In this document: positions 13,076 to 20,830 of the stretch, piece after piece
Layout of the letters: every line of letters starts with the position of its first letter
How positions within the stretch are numbered: position 1 is the first letter of the stretch
Assembly (NCBI GenBank): GCA_004554085.1
Contig: SFNY01000012.1
Coordinates: 1-39,872, forward strand
Length of the DNA stretch: 39,872 nucleotides
Direction of reading: 5' to 3'
Origin: Clostridiales bacterium
GTDB lineage: Bacteria > Bacillota > Clostridia > Christensenellales > Aristaeellaceae
Position numbers and translations under genes: made by a program
The notes under the pieces: model-generated
What the model saw: the letters and a program-made list of their open reading frames with translations, nothing else
Told to the model about the DNA's origin: nothing
Databases searched by the model: none

Positions 13076-14146
13076 ATGAAAGGATTGCCGTGGAGGCGGG
13101 TGCTTCGGGATGCGCTGGTGTCCGCCGGCTTCCTCGGGCTGGCGGTTCTGATTTCCGGGCTTCTCTCCCAGCTGCACAACGACAGCAACCCCTTCGCACC
13201 CTCGCTGTTCATCCTGGCGGTGGCACTGATCGCCCGCTTCACCAGCGGCTACGTCTGGGGCTTCATCGCCTCGGCGGTCAGCGTGATCTGCGTGAACTAC
13301 ATCTTCACCTACCCCTTTCTGGAGTTCAATTTCTCCATATCGGGCTATCCGCTGACCTTCGCCTGCATGCTGCTGGTGTCGGTGCTCATCAGCACGCTGA
13401 CCACGCAGATCAAGAAGCAGGAGCAGCTGCGCTTCGAGATGGAACGGGAGAAGATGCGCGCAGACCTGTTGCGCTCGGTGTCCCACGACCTGCGCACGCC
13501 GCTGACCTCCATGCTGGGCGCAAGCTCGGTGCTGATGGAGGACGCGAATCTCAGCGATGCCGACCGCATGGATCTCGCCCGGGAGATCAACAAGGACGCG
13601 CGCTGGCTGGTGCGCATGACCGAGAACATCCTCTCCGTGACGAAGTTCAGCGGCGAGGGTGTGAAGCTCAAGAAGGAGGCGGAGGTCGTCGAGGAGGTGC
13701 TGGGCAGCGCCATCGGTAAGTTCCGCAAGAATTACGGCGAGATTCCCATCAGCGTGGACAAGCCGGACGAGATCCTGGTGACGGACATGGACGCCACGCT
13801 GATCGAGCAGGTGCTGATCAACCTGCTGGAGAACGCGGTGATGCACGGCAAGACCACCACGCGCATCGACGTGCGCATCGCACGGGAGCACCGACGCGTA
13901 AGCGTGACCGTGGAGGATGACGGCGCGGGCTTTGCGCCCCAGCAGCTCCCCCACGCCTTCGACGGGCAGAGCTCCGCTCGGGAGGGCGACCATCCGGACG
14001 GGCGGCGCAACATGGGCATCGGACTTTCCGCCTGCCGGGCGATTCTCCACGCCCACGGCGGCGACATCAAGGCATACAATCGAAAGAGCGGCGGCGCGGG
14101 GGTCAGCTTCTGGCTGCCGGATGAGGAGGATGCGTATGGCGAATGA
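13076..14146 (+). CDS. KdpD-like sensor histidine kinase lacking the N-terminal KdpD domains
   Basis: The 356-residue kinase has four membrane helices (about 14-110) of the DUF4118 type found in KdpD, a dimerisation helix with phospho-acceptor H137 in SVSHDLRTP, and an ATPase domain with N-box LLENAVMH and G-boxes DDGAG and GIGLS. Full KdpD is about 900 residues and begins with a KdpD sensor domain and a USP domain; both are absent. ATG 13076 is preferred over ATG 13070 for its spacing to GGGAGAAGG. It overlaps its response regulator by 11 bases. No kdpFABC genes are in the window, so the regulated genes are unknown; K+ or osmotic sensing is inferred by family. Confidence 0.88.
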   Translation: MKGLPWRRVLRDALVSAGFLGLAVLISGLLSQLHNDSNPFAPSLFILAVALIARFTSGYVWGFIASAVSVICVNYIFTYPFLEFNFSISGYPLTFACMLLVSVLISTLTTQIKKQEQLRFEMEREKMRADLLRSVSHDLRTPLTSMLGASSVLMEDANLSDADRMDLAREINKDARWLVRMTENILSVTKFSGEGVKLKKEAEVVEEVLGSAIGKFRKNYGEIPISVDKPDEILVTDMDATLIEQVLINLLENAVMHGKTTTRIDVRIAREHRRVSVTVEDDGAGFAPQQLPHAFDGQSSAREGDHPDGRRNMGIGLSACRAILHAHGGDIKAYNRKSGGAGVSFWLPDEEDAYGE

Positions 14147-14852
14147 GCTGCGCAGCAAGATCCTGATCGTGGAGGACGATCCTGGAATCTGCAAGTTCCT
14201 GAAACACACACTGGTCGCGGAAAACTACAATGTGATCCTGTGCGAGACGGGCAAGGATGCGCTGGAGATGATTTCCTCCCACTGTCCGGACTGCATCCTG
14301 CTGGATCTGGGCCTGCCGGACATGGACGGCAACCAGATCATCCGCAGTGTGCGCTCGTGGACGAGCACGCCCATCATCGTCATCTCCGCCCGCAGCATGG
14401 AGCAGGATAAGGCCGACGCGCTGGATCTGGGCGCGGACGACTATCTGACCAAGCCCTTCGGCAAGATTGAGCTGCTGGCCCGCATCCGCGCGGCAATCCG
14501 CCACACTCGCACAACGTCGCAGGACGAGGGCGTGGCGCTCAACGGCGTGTTCGAGGTGGGTGAGCTCAGGATCGACTACAACCGGCACCGGGTCTACCTC
14601 GCCGGACAGGACACCAACCTCACCCCCAACGAATTCCGCATCGTGGCGCTGCTGGGCAAGCACGCCGGTCAGGTCATCACCTACCGGGCCATGCTGCGCG
14701 AGCTATGGGGGCCGTCCGCGAACCGGGACAACAAGATTCTGCGCGTGCACATGGCCAGCATTCGCCGCAAGATCGAGCCCAATCCTGACGAGCCGCGCTA
14801 CATCTTCACGGAGATCGGCGTAGGTTACCGCATGAGCAACGGCGAGGACTGA
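14136..14852 (+). CDS. KdpE-like response regulator (OmpR family)
   Basis: The 238-residue regulator has a receiver domain with acidic pair D14/D15, phospho-acceptor D57 in LLDLGLPD, S/T position in VISARS and K in TKPFG, then an OmpR-type winged helix ending in IFTEIGVGYRM. It begins inside the kinase gene (11-base overlap), so the two are coupled. The best family match is KdpE. The start at ATG 14136 gives the usual N-terminus SKILIVEDD. Its DNA target could include the divergent hppA promoter region, but no site was recognised. Confidence 0.88.
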   Translation: MANELRSKILIVEDDPGICKFLKHTLVAENYNVILCETGKDALEMISSHCPDCILLDLGLPDMDGNQIIRSVRSWTSTPIIVISARSMEQDKADALDLGADDYLTKPFGKIELLARIRAAIRHTRTTSQDEGVALNGVFEVGELRIDYNRHRVYLAGQDTNLTPNEFRIVALLGKHAGQVITYRAMLRELWGPSANRDNKILRVHMASIRRKIEPNPDEPRYIFTEIGVGYRMSNGED

Positions 14853-14854
14853 GC

Positions 14855-14904
14855 CAAATCGCAAAACACAGGGCACTCCCCTGCTAAGGGAGTACCCCGA
14901 TTTG
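14855..14904. terminator. Nested stem, probable bidirectional terminator
   Basis: An inner stem ACTCCC (14875-14880) / GGGAGT (14888-14893) sits inside an outer pair CAAATCG (14855-14861) / CGATTTG (14898-14904). It begins two bases after the response-regulator stop and lies 15 bases past the end of the convergent DUF1540 gene. U-tracts on both sides are weak. Confidence 0.55.
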
Positions 14905-14919
14905 TGCTTTGGATTCGGT

Positions 14920-15093
14920 TTACTTGCACTTGTAGCTTGCGCACATGCTCTCGTCGCTGGCCTTGCCGCTGTGGCAGTTTGCACAGGGCTCTACCTGAAT
15001 GCTGGACAGGGAGCAGTACTGCTGATCGTCGCAGTGGTATTCGCAGCTGTCGACGCGGCAGCGAATGGCATTGTTTGCCTGCTTGTGACTCAT
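14920..15093 (-). CDS. Small Cys-rich DUF1540 domain protein
   Basis: ATG 15093 follows GAGGTGA with good spacing and opens a 57-residue frame ending at TAA 14922-14920. The protein has eight cysteines (12, 17, 21, 27, 37, 40, 51, 56) arranged as C-x4-C-x3-C-x5-C-x9-C-x2-C-x10-C-x4-C. The start IRCRVDSCEYHC is typical of DUF1540, small proteins common in spore-forming Clostridia and of unknown function, presumed metal-binding. It lies 102 bases downstream of ctpA on the same strand. It could be co-transcribed with it, as no terminator was recognised between them. Confidence 0.85.
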   Translation of the reverse strand: MSHKQANNAIRCRVDSCEYHCDDQQYCSLSSIQVEPCANCHSGKASDESMCASYKCK

Positions 15094-15195
15094 GTTCACT
15101 CACCTCATTCATTGTTCTACCGTTACCGGCGAGCTTAACATGCCCGTTTGCCGCCGCCTTTATGCGCACGGTCGACAGATTCTGGAAAACGCGCG

Positions 15196-16389
15196 CTACT
15201 GCATCCGGCGCTCCAGCTGTTCAAGCGCCGCCTTCAGCTGCGCGTCGTTCTCTGGATCGGGCACGCCCGTGAGGTTATAATAGCCCTCCGGTGTCTCCAC
15301 GACAAAGTCCGGTGAAACGCCCGTGCCGTGGATGCAGCGCCCGGACGGCGTGTAGTAGGTGGCCGAGGTGTACTGCATGCCCGCGCCGTCGTTTTCAAAG
15401 ACCAGCAGCGACTGAACAATGCCCTTGCCGTAGCTGCGCGCTCCGACGAGCGCACCCCGGTCAAAGTCCTGCACCGCCGCCGCCAGGATCTCCGACGCGC
15501 TGGCAGACATGCCGTTGATCAGCACCACGATTGGTATGTCCCAGTATTCCTCGTCCGAGCTGTACGTGATGCGCTCGCCCGCGCGGTTCTCCACGTACAC
15601 CACCGTGCCCTCCGGCAGCAGCAGGTCGGTGATTTCCACGACGTGGGTCAGAAGTCCGCCGGGATTGTTGCGCAAATCCACCACCAGTCCCCGCACACCG
15701 GCACTCTGCATCTCTTCCATGGCCGCGCAGAATCCCTCCACATCATCGCCGCTGAACTGGTAGATCTCAATATAGCCGATGTTGCCCTCCAGCACGGCGC
15801 TGTTGACGTTCGAGACGTGCACGTCGCCCCGGATCAGCGTAAGCTTGAGCAGCTCGCCCTCCCGGCGCAGCTGAAGCTCCACCGCGCTGCCATCCTCGCC
15901 GCGCATGCGGTCCACCGCATCGCTGAGCTCCTCCACGCTGCCGCCGCTGACCGGCACGCCGTCCACAGCCACGATCCGGTCGCCCGCCTGTGCGCCCGCA
16001 GCGTCCGCCGGGCCGCCTTCGTACACGCGGATGATTTCGATCTCGCCGTCCGCGTTGTTCTGCACCAGGATTCCCAGACCGCTGTAAACCCCCTCGCTCT
16101 GCGCGTCGTGGCGCTGCAGCTCATCCGGCGTGTAATAGAAGGTGTACGGATCCTCCAGCGCGGCCATCATGCCCCGGATCGCGCCCTCAATCAGCGCATC
16201 CTCATCCACCTCCTGATAGTAATCCTCCACCAGCGTGCTGCGAATGGCCTCCAGCCGCGCATAGCGGGAGAGCGTCTCCCCCACCCTGCCGACCCTGCCC
16301 GAGAGCAGCAGCACCGTGGTCGCGCCCGCGGTGCAGGCGATCACAAGTACCCACATCAGTGCCAGCAGCAGCGCGTTTCTTTTTCTCAT
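15196..16389 (-). CDS. S41 family carboxy-terminal processing peptidase (CtpA/CtpB-like)
   Basis: These periplasm- or envelope-side serine proteases cut protein C-termini; in Bacillus CtpB acts in sporulation signalling. The 397-residue product has an N-terminal membrane anchor (about 7-30), a PDZ domain (about 98-190, with YSGLGILV and GGPADAAGAQAGDRI), then the protease core with LRNNPGG, the serine in NGMSASASE (S297 most likely) and the lysine in SYGKG (K322), forming a Ser-Lys dyad. The start follows AAGGAGG. Substrate is unknown. The presence of coat genes in the window makes a spore role possible but not shown. Confidence 0.93.
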   Translation of the reverse strand: MRKRNALLLALMWVLVIACTAGATTVLLLSGRVGRVGETLSRYARLEAIRSTLVEDYYQEVDEDALIEGAIRGMMAALEDPYTFYYTPDELQRHDAQSEGVYSGLGILVQNNADGEIEIIRVYEGGPADAAGAQAGDRIVAVDGVPVSGGSVEELSDAVDRMRGEDGSAVELQLRREGELLKLTLIRGDVHVSNVNSAVLEGNIGYIEIYQFSGDDVEGFCAAMEEMQSAGVRGLVVDLRNNPGGLLTHVVEITDLLLPEGTVVYVENRAGERITYSSDEEYWDIPIVVLINGMSASASEILAAAVQDFDRGALVGARSYGKGIVQSLLVFENDGAGMQYTSATYYTPSGRCIHGTGVSPDFVVETPEGYYNLTGVPDPENDAQLKAALEQLERRMQ

Positions 16390-16424
16390 GCCCGCCTCCT
16401 TGATTTTTTGGTGTTCATGTTATG

Positions 16425-16454
16425 GAAAACGCGGCGGCCTGACTGGCCGTCGCG
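16425..16454 (-). terminator. Terminator of the CdaR-like regulator gene
   Basis: CGCGGCGGCC (16430-16439) pairs with GGCCGTCGCG (16445-16454) with one mismatch and a 5-base loop. On the minus strand TTTTCC follows the stem. It lies 44 bases past the regulator's stop and just upstream of ctpA. Confidence 0.75.
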
Positions 16455-16497
16455 TCCGGTCTTTCCTATGGATTCTATGTTCTCCGATTCCGGCGGA

Positions 16498-17568
16498 TTA
16501 CAGCCGGTTCTTGCGGGGCGTGGTATTCTTTCCCAGCAGCATCATCATCTTGAAGGTGACCGCATCGTCAAAGTTGCGCAGATCCAGGCCGATGGCGCGC
16601 TGCACCTTCTCCAGGCGATACACCAGCGTATTGCGGTGGATGTAGAGCTTGCGCGCGGTCTCGGACAGGTTCAGACTGTTATCAAAGAAGGCTTCGATGG
16701 TGTGCACCATCTCGTCGTTGAACAGGCGCGCCGTCTTGCGATTGAAGATCATGGAATTGTAGCTGCTGCACATGTCGGTGGGCACGTCGCTGAGGAAGCG
16801 CTCCAGCAGCAGGTTGCGGTACACGAACACGTTGCGGTTGCTGTGGTAGACGCGGCCGACATTGATGGCACTGCGGGCCTCCTCATAGGCCTCCGGAATG
16901 CTGACGAGATCGTCGCGCGGGTTGGAGATACCGACGTACACCGCCGTGCCGTTCTCCGTGAGGAAGCTCATCTCAATGGCCTTGGCATACTCCTCCAGCT
17001 CGGCGAAGTTGACCTCCTCGTCCACGCCCTTGAGCATGGCCAGGGAGTGGCGGCCAACCTCTGCCAGCAGATCGCCCTCGTCGTCCTTACTGTCGCTGAG
17101 AATCTGCATGGCGGCCTCGGCCTCGATATCCACGAAGTAGAAGTACAGCACGCAGCGCTTCTTCTCCACCGGAATGTTGTGCTCGGCGGCGAGCGCCTCG
17201 AACTCGGCGCTCTCGATTTCGCCGCGCAGCATCAGCCGCAGGGACTGCTCGCAACTGGTGTGGCTCATATCCTCGCGCAGGATCAGGTTGATCAGCTCCG
17301 CACAGAGCACAGCACATTTTTTGATTTCTTCGCTGTCGCCCTGCAGGCAGATATAGATCGGCTGCTCCTCGGAGGTGCCGATCAGCGTCACGCCGCCGTA
17401 GATCAGCGGCATGGTGGGATTGGTGCGCATCGGTTCGGGCAGATTGAACACGCGCTGATCGCCTTCCGGCAGAATCACATTGCCGTTGGCGTCCAGCAGC
17501 AGCACGGAAAGGTCGATCATATCCAGAATGCGGGCAATTTTGATGGTAATTCGATGATCCAGATACAT
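16498..17568 (-). CDS. CdaR/PucR-family transcriptional regulator
   Basis: The 356-residue protein ends with the PucR-type helix-turn-helix: FFDNSLNLSETARKL then YIHRNTLVYRLEKVQ, near residues 295-330. A middle part (about 135-260) resembles the degenerate GGDEF-like region of CdaR-type regulators, and an N-terminal part of about 110 residues may be the sensor. Family members respond to sugar diacids, purine breakdown products or unknown signals. ATG 17568 is chosen because it lies just downstream of a consensus promoter; its ribosome site (AAGGCAAG) is weak. The gene is alone between terminators, and its ligand is not predictable. A palindrome in its own promoter suggests autoregulation. Confidence 0.85.
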   Translation of the reverse strand: MYLDHRITIKIARILDMIDLSVLLLDANGNVILPEGDQRVFNLPEPMRTNPTMPLIYGGVTLIGTSEEQPIYICLQGDSEEIKKCAVLCAELINLILREDMSHTSCEQSLRLMLRGEIESAEFEALAAEHNIPVEKKRCVLYFYFVDIEAEAAMQILSDSKDDEGDLLAEVGRHSLAMLKGVDEEVNFAELEEYAKAIEMSFLTENGTAVYVGISNPRDDLVSIPEAYEEARSAINVGRVYHSNRNVFVYRNLLLERFLSDVPTDMCSSYNSMIFNRKTARLFNDEMVHTIEAFFDNSLNLSETARKLYIHRNTLVYRLEKVQRAIGLDLRNFDDAVTFKMMMLLGKNTTPRKNRL

Positions 17569-17623
17569 AATTTCCACTTGCCTTTCTGTGTAGATTGACG
17601 AAAATAACCTCAACACAGCTCGA

Positions 17624-17652
17624 ATTATATTCCGGTTTGTGCAAACCGTCAA
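17624..17652 (-). promoter_or_regulatory. Promoter of the CdaR-like gene with internal palindrome
   Basis: Minus strand TTGACG (17652-17647) and TATAAT (17629-17624) are 17 bases apart. Within this spacer lies a 16-base palindrome, CGGTTTG-TG-CAAACCG (17633-17648), which also touches the -35 box. A dimeric regulator bound here would compete with polymerase. Confidence 0.8.
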
Positions 17653-17750
17653 GCAAATTCCTGTTTCATTTGGGAATATCTTGTAAATTTCGGGTCAAAA
17701 AACGTTTTTTTATTCCATGTTTGCTTCGCAAGCTAATCTACGTCTCCCCA

Positions 17751-17780
17751 ACAAAAAACCGCCCCATACGGAGCGGTTCT
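17751..17780 (-). terminator. Terminator of the infC-rpmI-rplT operon
   Basis: Minus strand ACCGCTCC-GTAT-GGGGCGGT (17777-17758, one G-U pair) is followed by TTTTTTG. It lies 11 bases after the rplT stop and separates it from the regulator promoter. Confidence 0.9.
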
Positions 17781-17790
17781 GATGGATAAA

Positions 17791-18147
17791 TTACTTTACG
17801 GCCGCCTTTGCCTTCTCAGCCAAGGCTGCGAACGCTGCGGGATCGGAGATGGCCAGCTCGGAGAGCACCTTGCGGTTGATGTCCACGCCGGCGACCTTCA
17901 GGCCGTTCATCATCTTGGAATAGGACAGGCCGTTGATGCGGGCCGCCGCGTTGATGCGGGCGATCCACAGGCGACGGAAGTCGCGCTTCTTCTGCTTGCG
18001 GCCGATATATGCATAACGCAGGGAACGGCGAACCTGTTCGCTGGCTGCACGATACTGCTTGCTCTTCGCGCCAAAGTAACCCTTGGCGAGCTTCATTACC
18101 TTACGCTTTTTCTTCTGTGCGTTCACCGCACGCTTAACTCTTGCCAT
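17791..18147 (-). CDS. rplT: 50S ribosomal protein L20
   Basis: The 118-residue basic protein begins MARVKRAVNAQKKKRKVMKL and contains YAYIGRKQKKRDFRRLWI, diagnostic of L20. It binds 23S rRNA early in 50S assembly, and in Firmicutes L20 represses its own operon by binding the leader. It is third in infC-rpmI-rplT, 15 bases after rpmI. Confidence 0.98.
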   Translation of the reverse strand: MARVKRAVNAQKKKRKVMKLAKGYFGAKSKQYRAASEQVRRSLRYAYIGRKQKKRDFRRLWIARINAAARINGLSYSKMMNGLKVAGVDINRKVLSELAISDPAAFAALAEKAKAAVK

Positions 18148-18162
18148 TCTTGATTCGCCTCC

Positions 18163-18360
18163 TTACTTGTACGGGATCAGTTTCTTCATGGTCGCGCCTT
18201 CGGTCTTGGTCAGATAGGCGGCCTTGCGCAGGTTACGGGTGCGCTTGGTGGGCTTCTTGGTCAGAATGTGACGCTTGAAGGCCTGCGCATGCTTCACCTT
18301 ACCGGATTTGGTCAGATTGAAGCGCTTCGCAGCGCCCTTATGGGTTTTCTGCTTGGGCAT
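18163..18360 (-). CDS. rpmI: 50S ribosomal protein L35
   Basis: The 65-residue highly basic protein starts MPKQKTHKGAAKRFNLT and contains HILTKKPTKRTRNLRK, as L35 does. It sits between infC and rplT, the usual bacterial order. An AGGAGG-type site precedes ATG 18360. Confidence 0.98.
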   Translation of the reverse strand: MPKQKTHKGAAKRFNLTKSGKVKHAQAFKRHILTKKPTKRTRNLRKAAYLTKTEGATMKKLIPYK

Positions 18361-18392
18361 GGGGGTTTCCTCCTCTCATCTGTGGCTATGCG

Positions 18393-18905
18393 TTAATTCG
18401 CATCCTTGGGGGCAATGAACATCGACATGTTGCGGCCTTCGATCATCGGCTGTTTGTCAATTGTTCCATAGTCCTTGATTCGCTCCGCAAAGTCGCGCAT
18501 GACCTCGCGTCCGATTTCGGAGTGCGTGATCTGGCGACCACGGAAGCGGATCGTTACCTTTACCTTGTTGCCATCCTGAAGGAATTTGATGGCGTTCTTC
18601 ACGCGAACGTCGATATCGTGATCCTCGATGGTAGCGGAAAGGCGCACCTCTTTAACCTCAATGACCTTCTGATTCTTGCGAATCTCACGCTCACGCTTGG
18701 ACTGCTCGAAGCGGTACTTGCCGTAGTCCATGAGCTTGCAGACCGGCGGTTTGGCCTGCGGCGCGATCTTGACCAGGTCGAGCTGCTGCTCGTCAGCCAG
18801 GTTCAAAGCCTGCCGGATGGGCATTACGCCCAGCTGTTCGCCGTTCTGATCCACGACGCGCACCTCGCGGTCGCGAATCTCCTCGTTAATCATGAGATCG
18901 TTAAT
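18393..18905 (-). CDS. infC: Translation initiation factor IF-3, with ATT start
   Basis: IF-3 keeps the 30S subunit free and checks start codons. The product of 170 residues reads (f)M-N-D-L-M-I-N-E-E-I-R-D-R-E-V-R-V, then QNGEQLGVMPIRQAL and KPPVCKLMDYGKYRFEQ, the standard N-domain, and a C-domain with RFRGRQITH. No ATG fits: the only in-frame ATG (18893) is 21 bases from GGGAGGTG, whereas ATT 18905 is 9 bases from it. An AUU start is a known IF-3 feature in many bacteria, where IF-3 itself rejects it and so limits its own synthesis. The frame remains open upstream only through the leader. Confidence 0.95.
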   Translation of the reverse strand: MNDLMINEEIRDREVRVVDQNGEQLGVMPIRQALNLADEQQLDLVKIAPQAKPPVCKLMDYGKYRFEQSKREREIRKNQKVIEVKEVRLSATIEDHDIDVRVKNAIKFLQDGNKVKVTIRFRGRQITHSEIGREVMRDFAERIKDYGTIDKQPMIEGRNMSMFIAPKDAN

Positions 18906-19044
18906 AAGGATGCACCTCCCATAAAAGTTCAGGTAATGAAAAAGAGCAGCGCGCAGCGCCACTCTTCAAACACCCATGCAGGGTAATTTTCATAGGAACC
19001 GATGCATTGTTCACGCACGGTGAGAAGTGGACGCTTCTGCTTAC
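18906..19044 (-). promoter_or_regulatory. Structured 5' leader of infC, L20-leader-like
   Basis: The roughly 140-base region between promoter and infC holds no gene but has several hairpins, including AGAAG-N6-CTTCT near 19025-19045, and ends in a terminator hairpin before the ribosome site. Firmicutes often carry an L20-binding leader at this place that stops transcription when L20 is in excess. Assignment to that family is from position and architecture, not from alignment. Confidence 0.65.
18939..18965 (-). terminator. Attenuator hairpin in the infC leader
   Basis: Minus strand AGAGTGGCGC-TGC-GCGCTGCTCT (18965-18943) forms a ten-pair stem with two wobbles, followed by a run of T. It stands 18 bases before the ribosome site of infC, so it must be read through for the operon to be expressed. 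Confidence 0.8.
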
Positions 19045-19050
19045 TGGATT

Positions 19051-19079
19051 ATTATAGCATGCTCTCCCCGTCCACGCAA
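19051..19079 (-). promoter_or_regulatory. Promoter of infC-rpmI-rplT
   Basis: Minus strand TTGCGT (19079-19074), 17-base spacer, TATAAT (19056-19051). The start point would be near 19044, giving a leader of about 140 bases. Confidence 0.7.
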
Positions 19080-19103
19080 GGAGATTTTGCGTTAAGTTTT
19101 GCC

Positions 19104-20141
19104 TCAACTGCGAATCCTCCCCACCAGGCTGAAGATGAGGAAGGCGCACAGGTTGACCAGCACGATGCCCGCGCCCGCCGGGATCGAATACAGGCAGGAG
19201 AGCATGATGCCGATGACGAAGCACACCACGGAGATCACCGCCGAGGAGACGAGCACGTGGCGGAAGCGGGAGAACAAGCGCATGGAGGTCAGCGCCGGGA
19301 AGATGATCAGGCTGGAGATCAGCATGGTGCCCATCATGCGCATGCCGATGACGATGGTCACTGCCGTGAGGATGGCGATGAGCATGTTGTACAGTCCCGC
19401 AGGCGTCCCCGTGGCACGGGCGAAGGGCTCGTCGAAGGTCACGGCGAATATCCGGTTGCAGAACAGCACGAACAGCACCAACACTACCACGGACAGACTG
19501 ACCGACAGGATCACATCCGCCGAGCTCATGGCCAGTATGCTGCCGAACATGTAGTTCATCACGTCTACGTTCATGCCGCTGGTGAGGGACGTGACCAGCA
19601 CGCCCACCGCCAGCGCGCCGGTGGACAAAAGCGCGATGGCCGCGTCGCCCCGGATGCTGCTGCCCTCGTTGAGCCGAAGGATCAGAAATGCCAATGCGAT
19701 GACCACTACCAGCGTGAACGGAAGCGGAGACGCGGAGATCGCGCCGCACAACCCCGCGATGCTCTCGCGCAGCCCCTGCGGCAGGAAATCTGGCAGGGAT
19801 TGGGCCGTCACAAAGCCCAGCGAGGCCGCGATGGACAGCGCGCCGAAGCCCACGTGGGACAGGCCGTCGCCGATCATGGAATAGCGCTTGAGCACCAGGG
19901 TCACGCCCAGCAGCGCCGCGCACAGCGACACCAGCACGCCGACGATCAGCGCGCGCTGGATGAAGCGGTATTGCAGGTAGAGTCCCGCCTCCTGAACCGC
20001 CGCTGCCAGCGCAGGGAAATTGAATGCAACCAGCAGCGCGACGATCACGATCAGCGCAGCCAGCGTGATCGCCGCGGCGCGCCTGCCGCGCTGGCCCTTC
20101 GCCGGCGCAGCGAGCAGGCTCTCCAGGAATCTGCCCATCAC
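19104..20141 (-). CDS. znuB: Zinc/manganese ABC transporter permease, ZnuB-like
   Basis: This ABC-3 family permease of 345 residues has about eight to nine membrane helices. The segment VLKRYSMIGDGLSHVGFGALS and the later GMRMMGTMLISSLIIFPA are typical of ZnuB/AdcB/MntB. It carries a longer than usual N-terminal part, about 60 residues with one extra hydrophobic segment. It overlaps znuC by 4 bases. No clear terminator lies between its stop and the infC promoter 25 bases on. Confidence 0.92.
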   Translation of the reverse strand: MMGRFLESLLAAPAKGQRGRRAAAITLAALIVIVALLVAFNFPALAAAVQEAGLYLQYRFIQRALIVGVLVSLCAALLGVTLVLKRYSMIGDGLSHVGFGALSIAASLGFVTAQSLPDFLPQGLRESIAGLCGAISASPLPFTLVVVIALAFLILRLNEGSSIRGDAAIALLSTGALAVGVLVTSLTSGMNVDVMNYMFGSILAMSSADVILSVSLSVVVLVLFVLFCNRIFAVTFDEPFARATGTPAGLYNMLIAILTAVTIVIGMRMMGTMLISSLIIFPALTSMRLFSRFRHVLVSSAVISVVCFVIGIMLSCLYSIPAGAGIVLVNLCAFLIFSLVGRIRS

Positions 20142-20830
20142 TCCACCATCCCTTCCATGCGCTGCCGCCGGTATTCCTCAATGGAACCGCAGAAGCTCAC
20201 GCCGCGATCCACCACCAGCACCTTGTTGGCGTCCGCCATCGAGCCGTGCAGGTCGTGGGACACCATCACGACGCTAACCCCGTGCTCCCGATTGAGCTGG
20301 CGGATCAGACCGTAGAGCTCCTGCGTGGAGCCCGGATCCAGGCCGGTCACGGGCTCGTCCAGCAGCAGCAGGGCGTCCGTGGCGCACAGCGCGCGCGCCA
20401 GCAGCACGCGCTGCTGCTGACCGCCGGAGAGCGTGCGGTAGGATTTGTCGCTCAATTTCTCAATGTCCAGCAGCGCCATCTTCTCGTGGGCCTTGCGCTG
20501 GAGATTCTTTCCATAGAAGAAGCGCGATCCAAGCTGATTGATGCAACCGGAGAGCACGACCTCCTCCACGGAGGCCGGAAAATCCCGCTGCACAGCCGTC
20601 TGCTGGGGCAGGTAGCCGATCTGGTTGCGCTTCAGACCATCGCCGTAGCGCACCGTTCCGGCGCAGGGATGCACCAGACCCAGCATGGCACGCATCAGCG
20701 TGGACTTGCCGGAGCCGTTCTCGCCGATGAGAACCATGTAGTCGCCGCGGTTCACCTGGTAGCTGACGTGCTCCACGGCGGGAACGCCCTCAAAGGCGAT
20801 GGTCACATCCAGCAGGGTGATCAGAGCCAT
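20138..20830 (-). CDS. znuC: Zinc ABC transporter ATP-binding protein, ZnuC-like
   Basis: The 230-residue ATPase has Walker A GENGSGKS (36-43), a Q-loop in YLPQQ, signature LSGGQQQR, Walker B ALLLLDEP and an H-loop in MVSHD. It powers import of zinc or manganese with ZnuB and ZnuA. ATG 20830 lies inside the fur-like gene (41-base overlap) and follows AAAGGAGG. The metal is inferred from the His-rich binding protein and the Fur-family neighbour. Confidence 0.92.
   Translation of the reverse strand: MALITLLDVTIAFEGVPAVEHVSYQVNRGDYMVLIGENGSGKSTLMRAMLGLVHPCAGTVRYGDGLKRNQIGYLPQQTAVQRDFPASVEEVVLSGCINQLGSRFFYGKNLQRKAHEKMALLDIEKLSDKSYRTLSGGQQQRVLLARALCATDALLLLDEPVTGLDPGSTQELYGLIRQLNREHGVSVVMVSHDLHGSMADANKVLVVDRGVSFCGSIEEYRRQRMEGMVE

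Noticed and set aside
15328..17598. Plus-strand open frame of 756 codons opposite ctpA and the CdaR-like gene
   Set aside because: It covers two genes with clear motifs and a terminator; composition is that of an antisense shadow.
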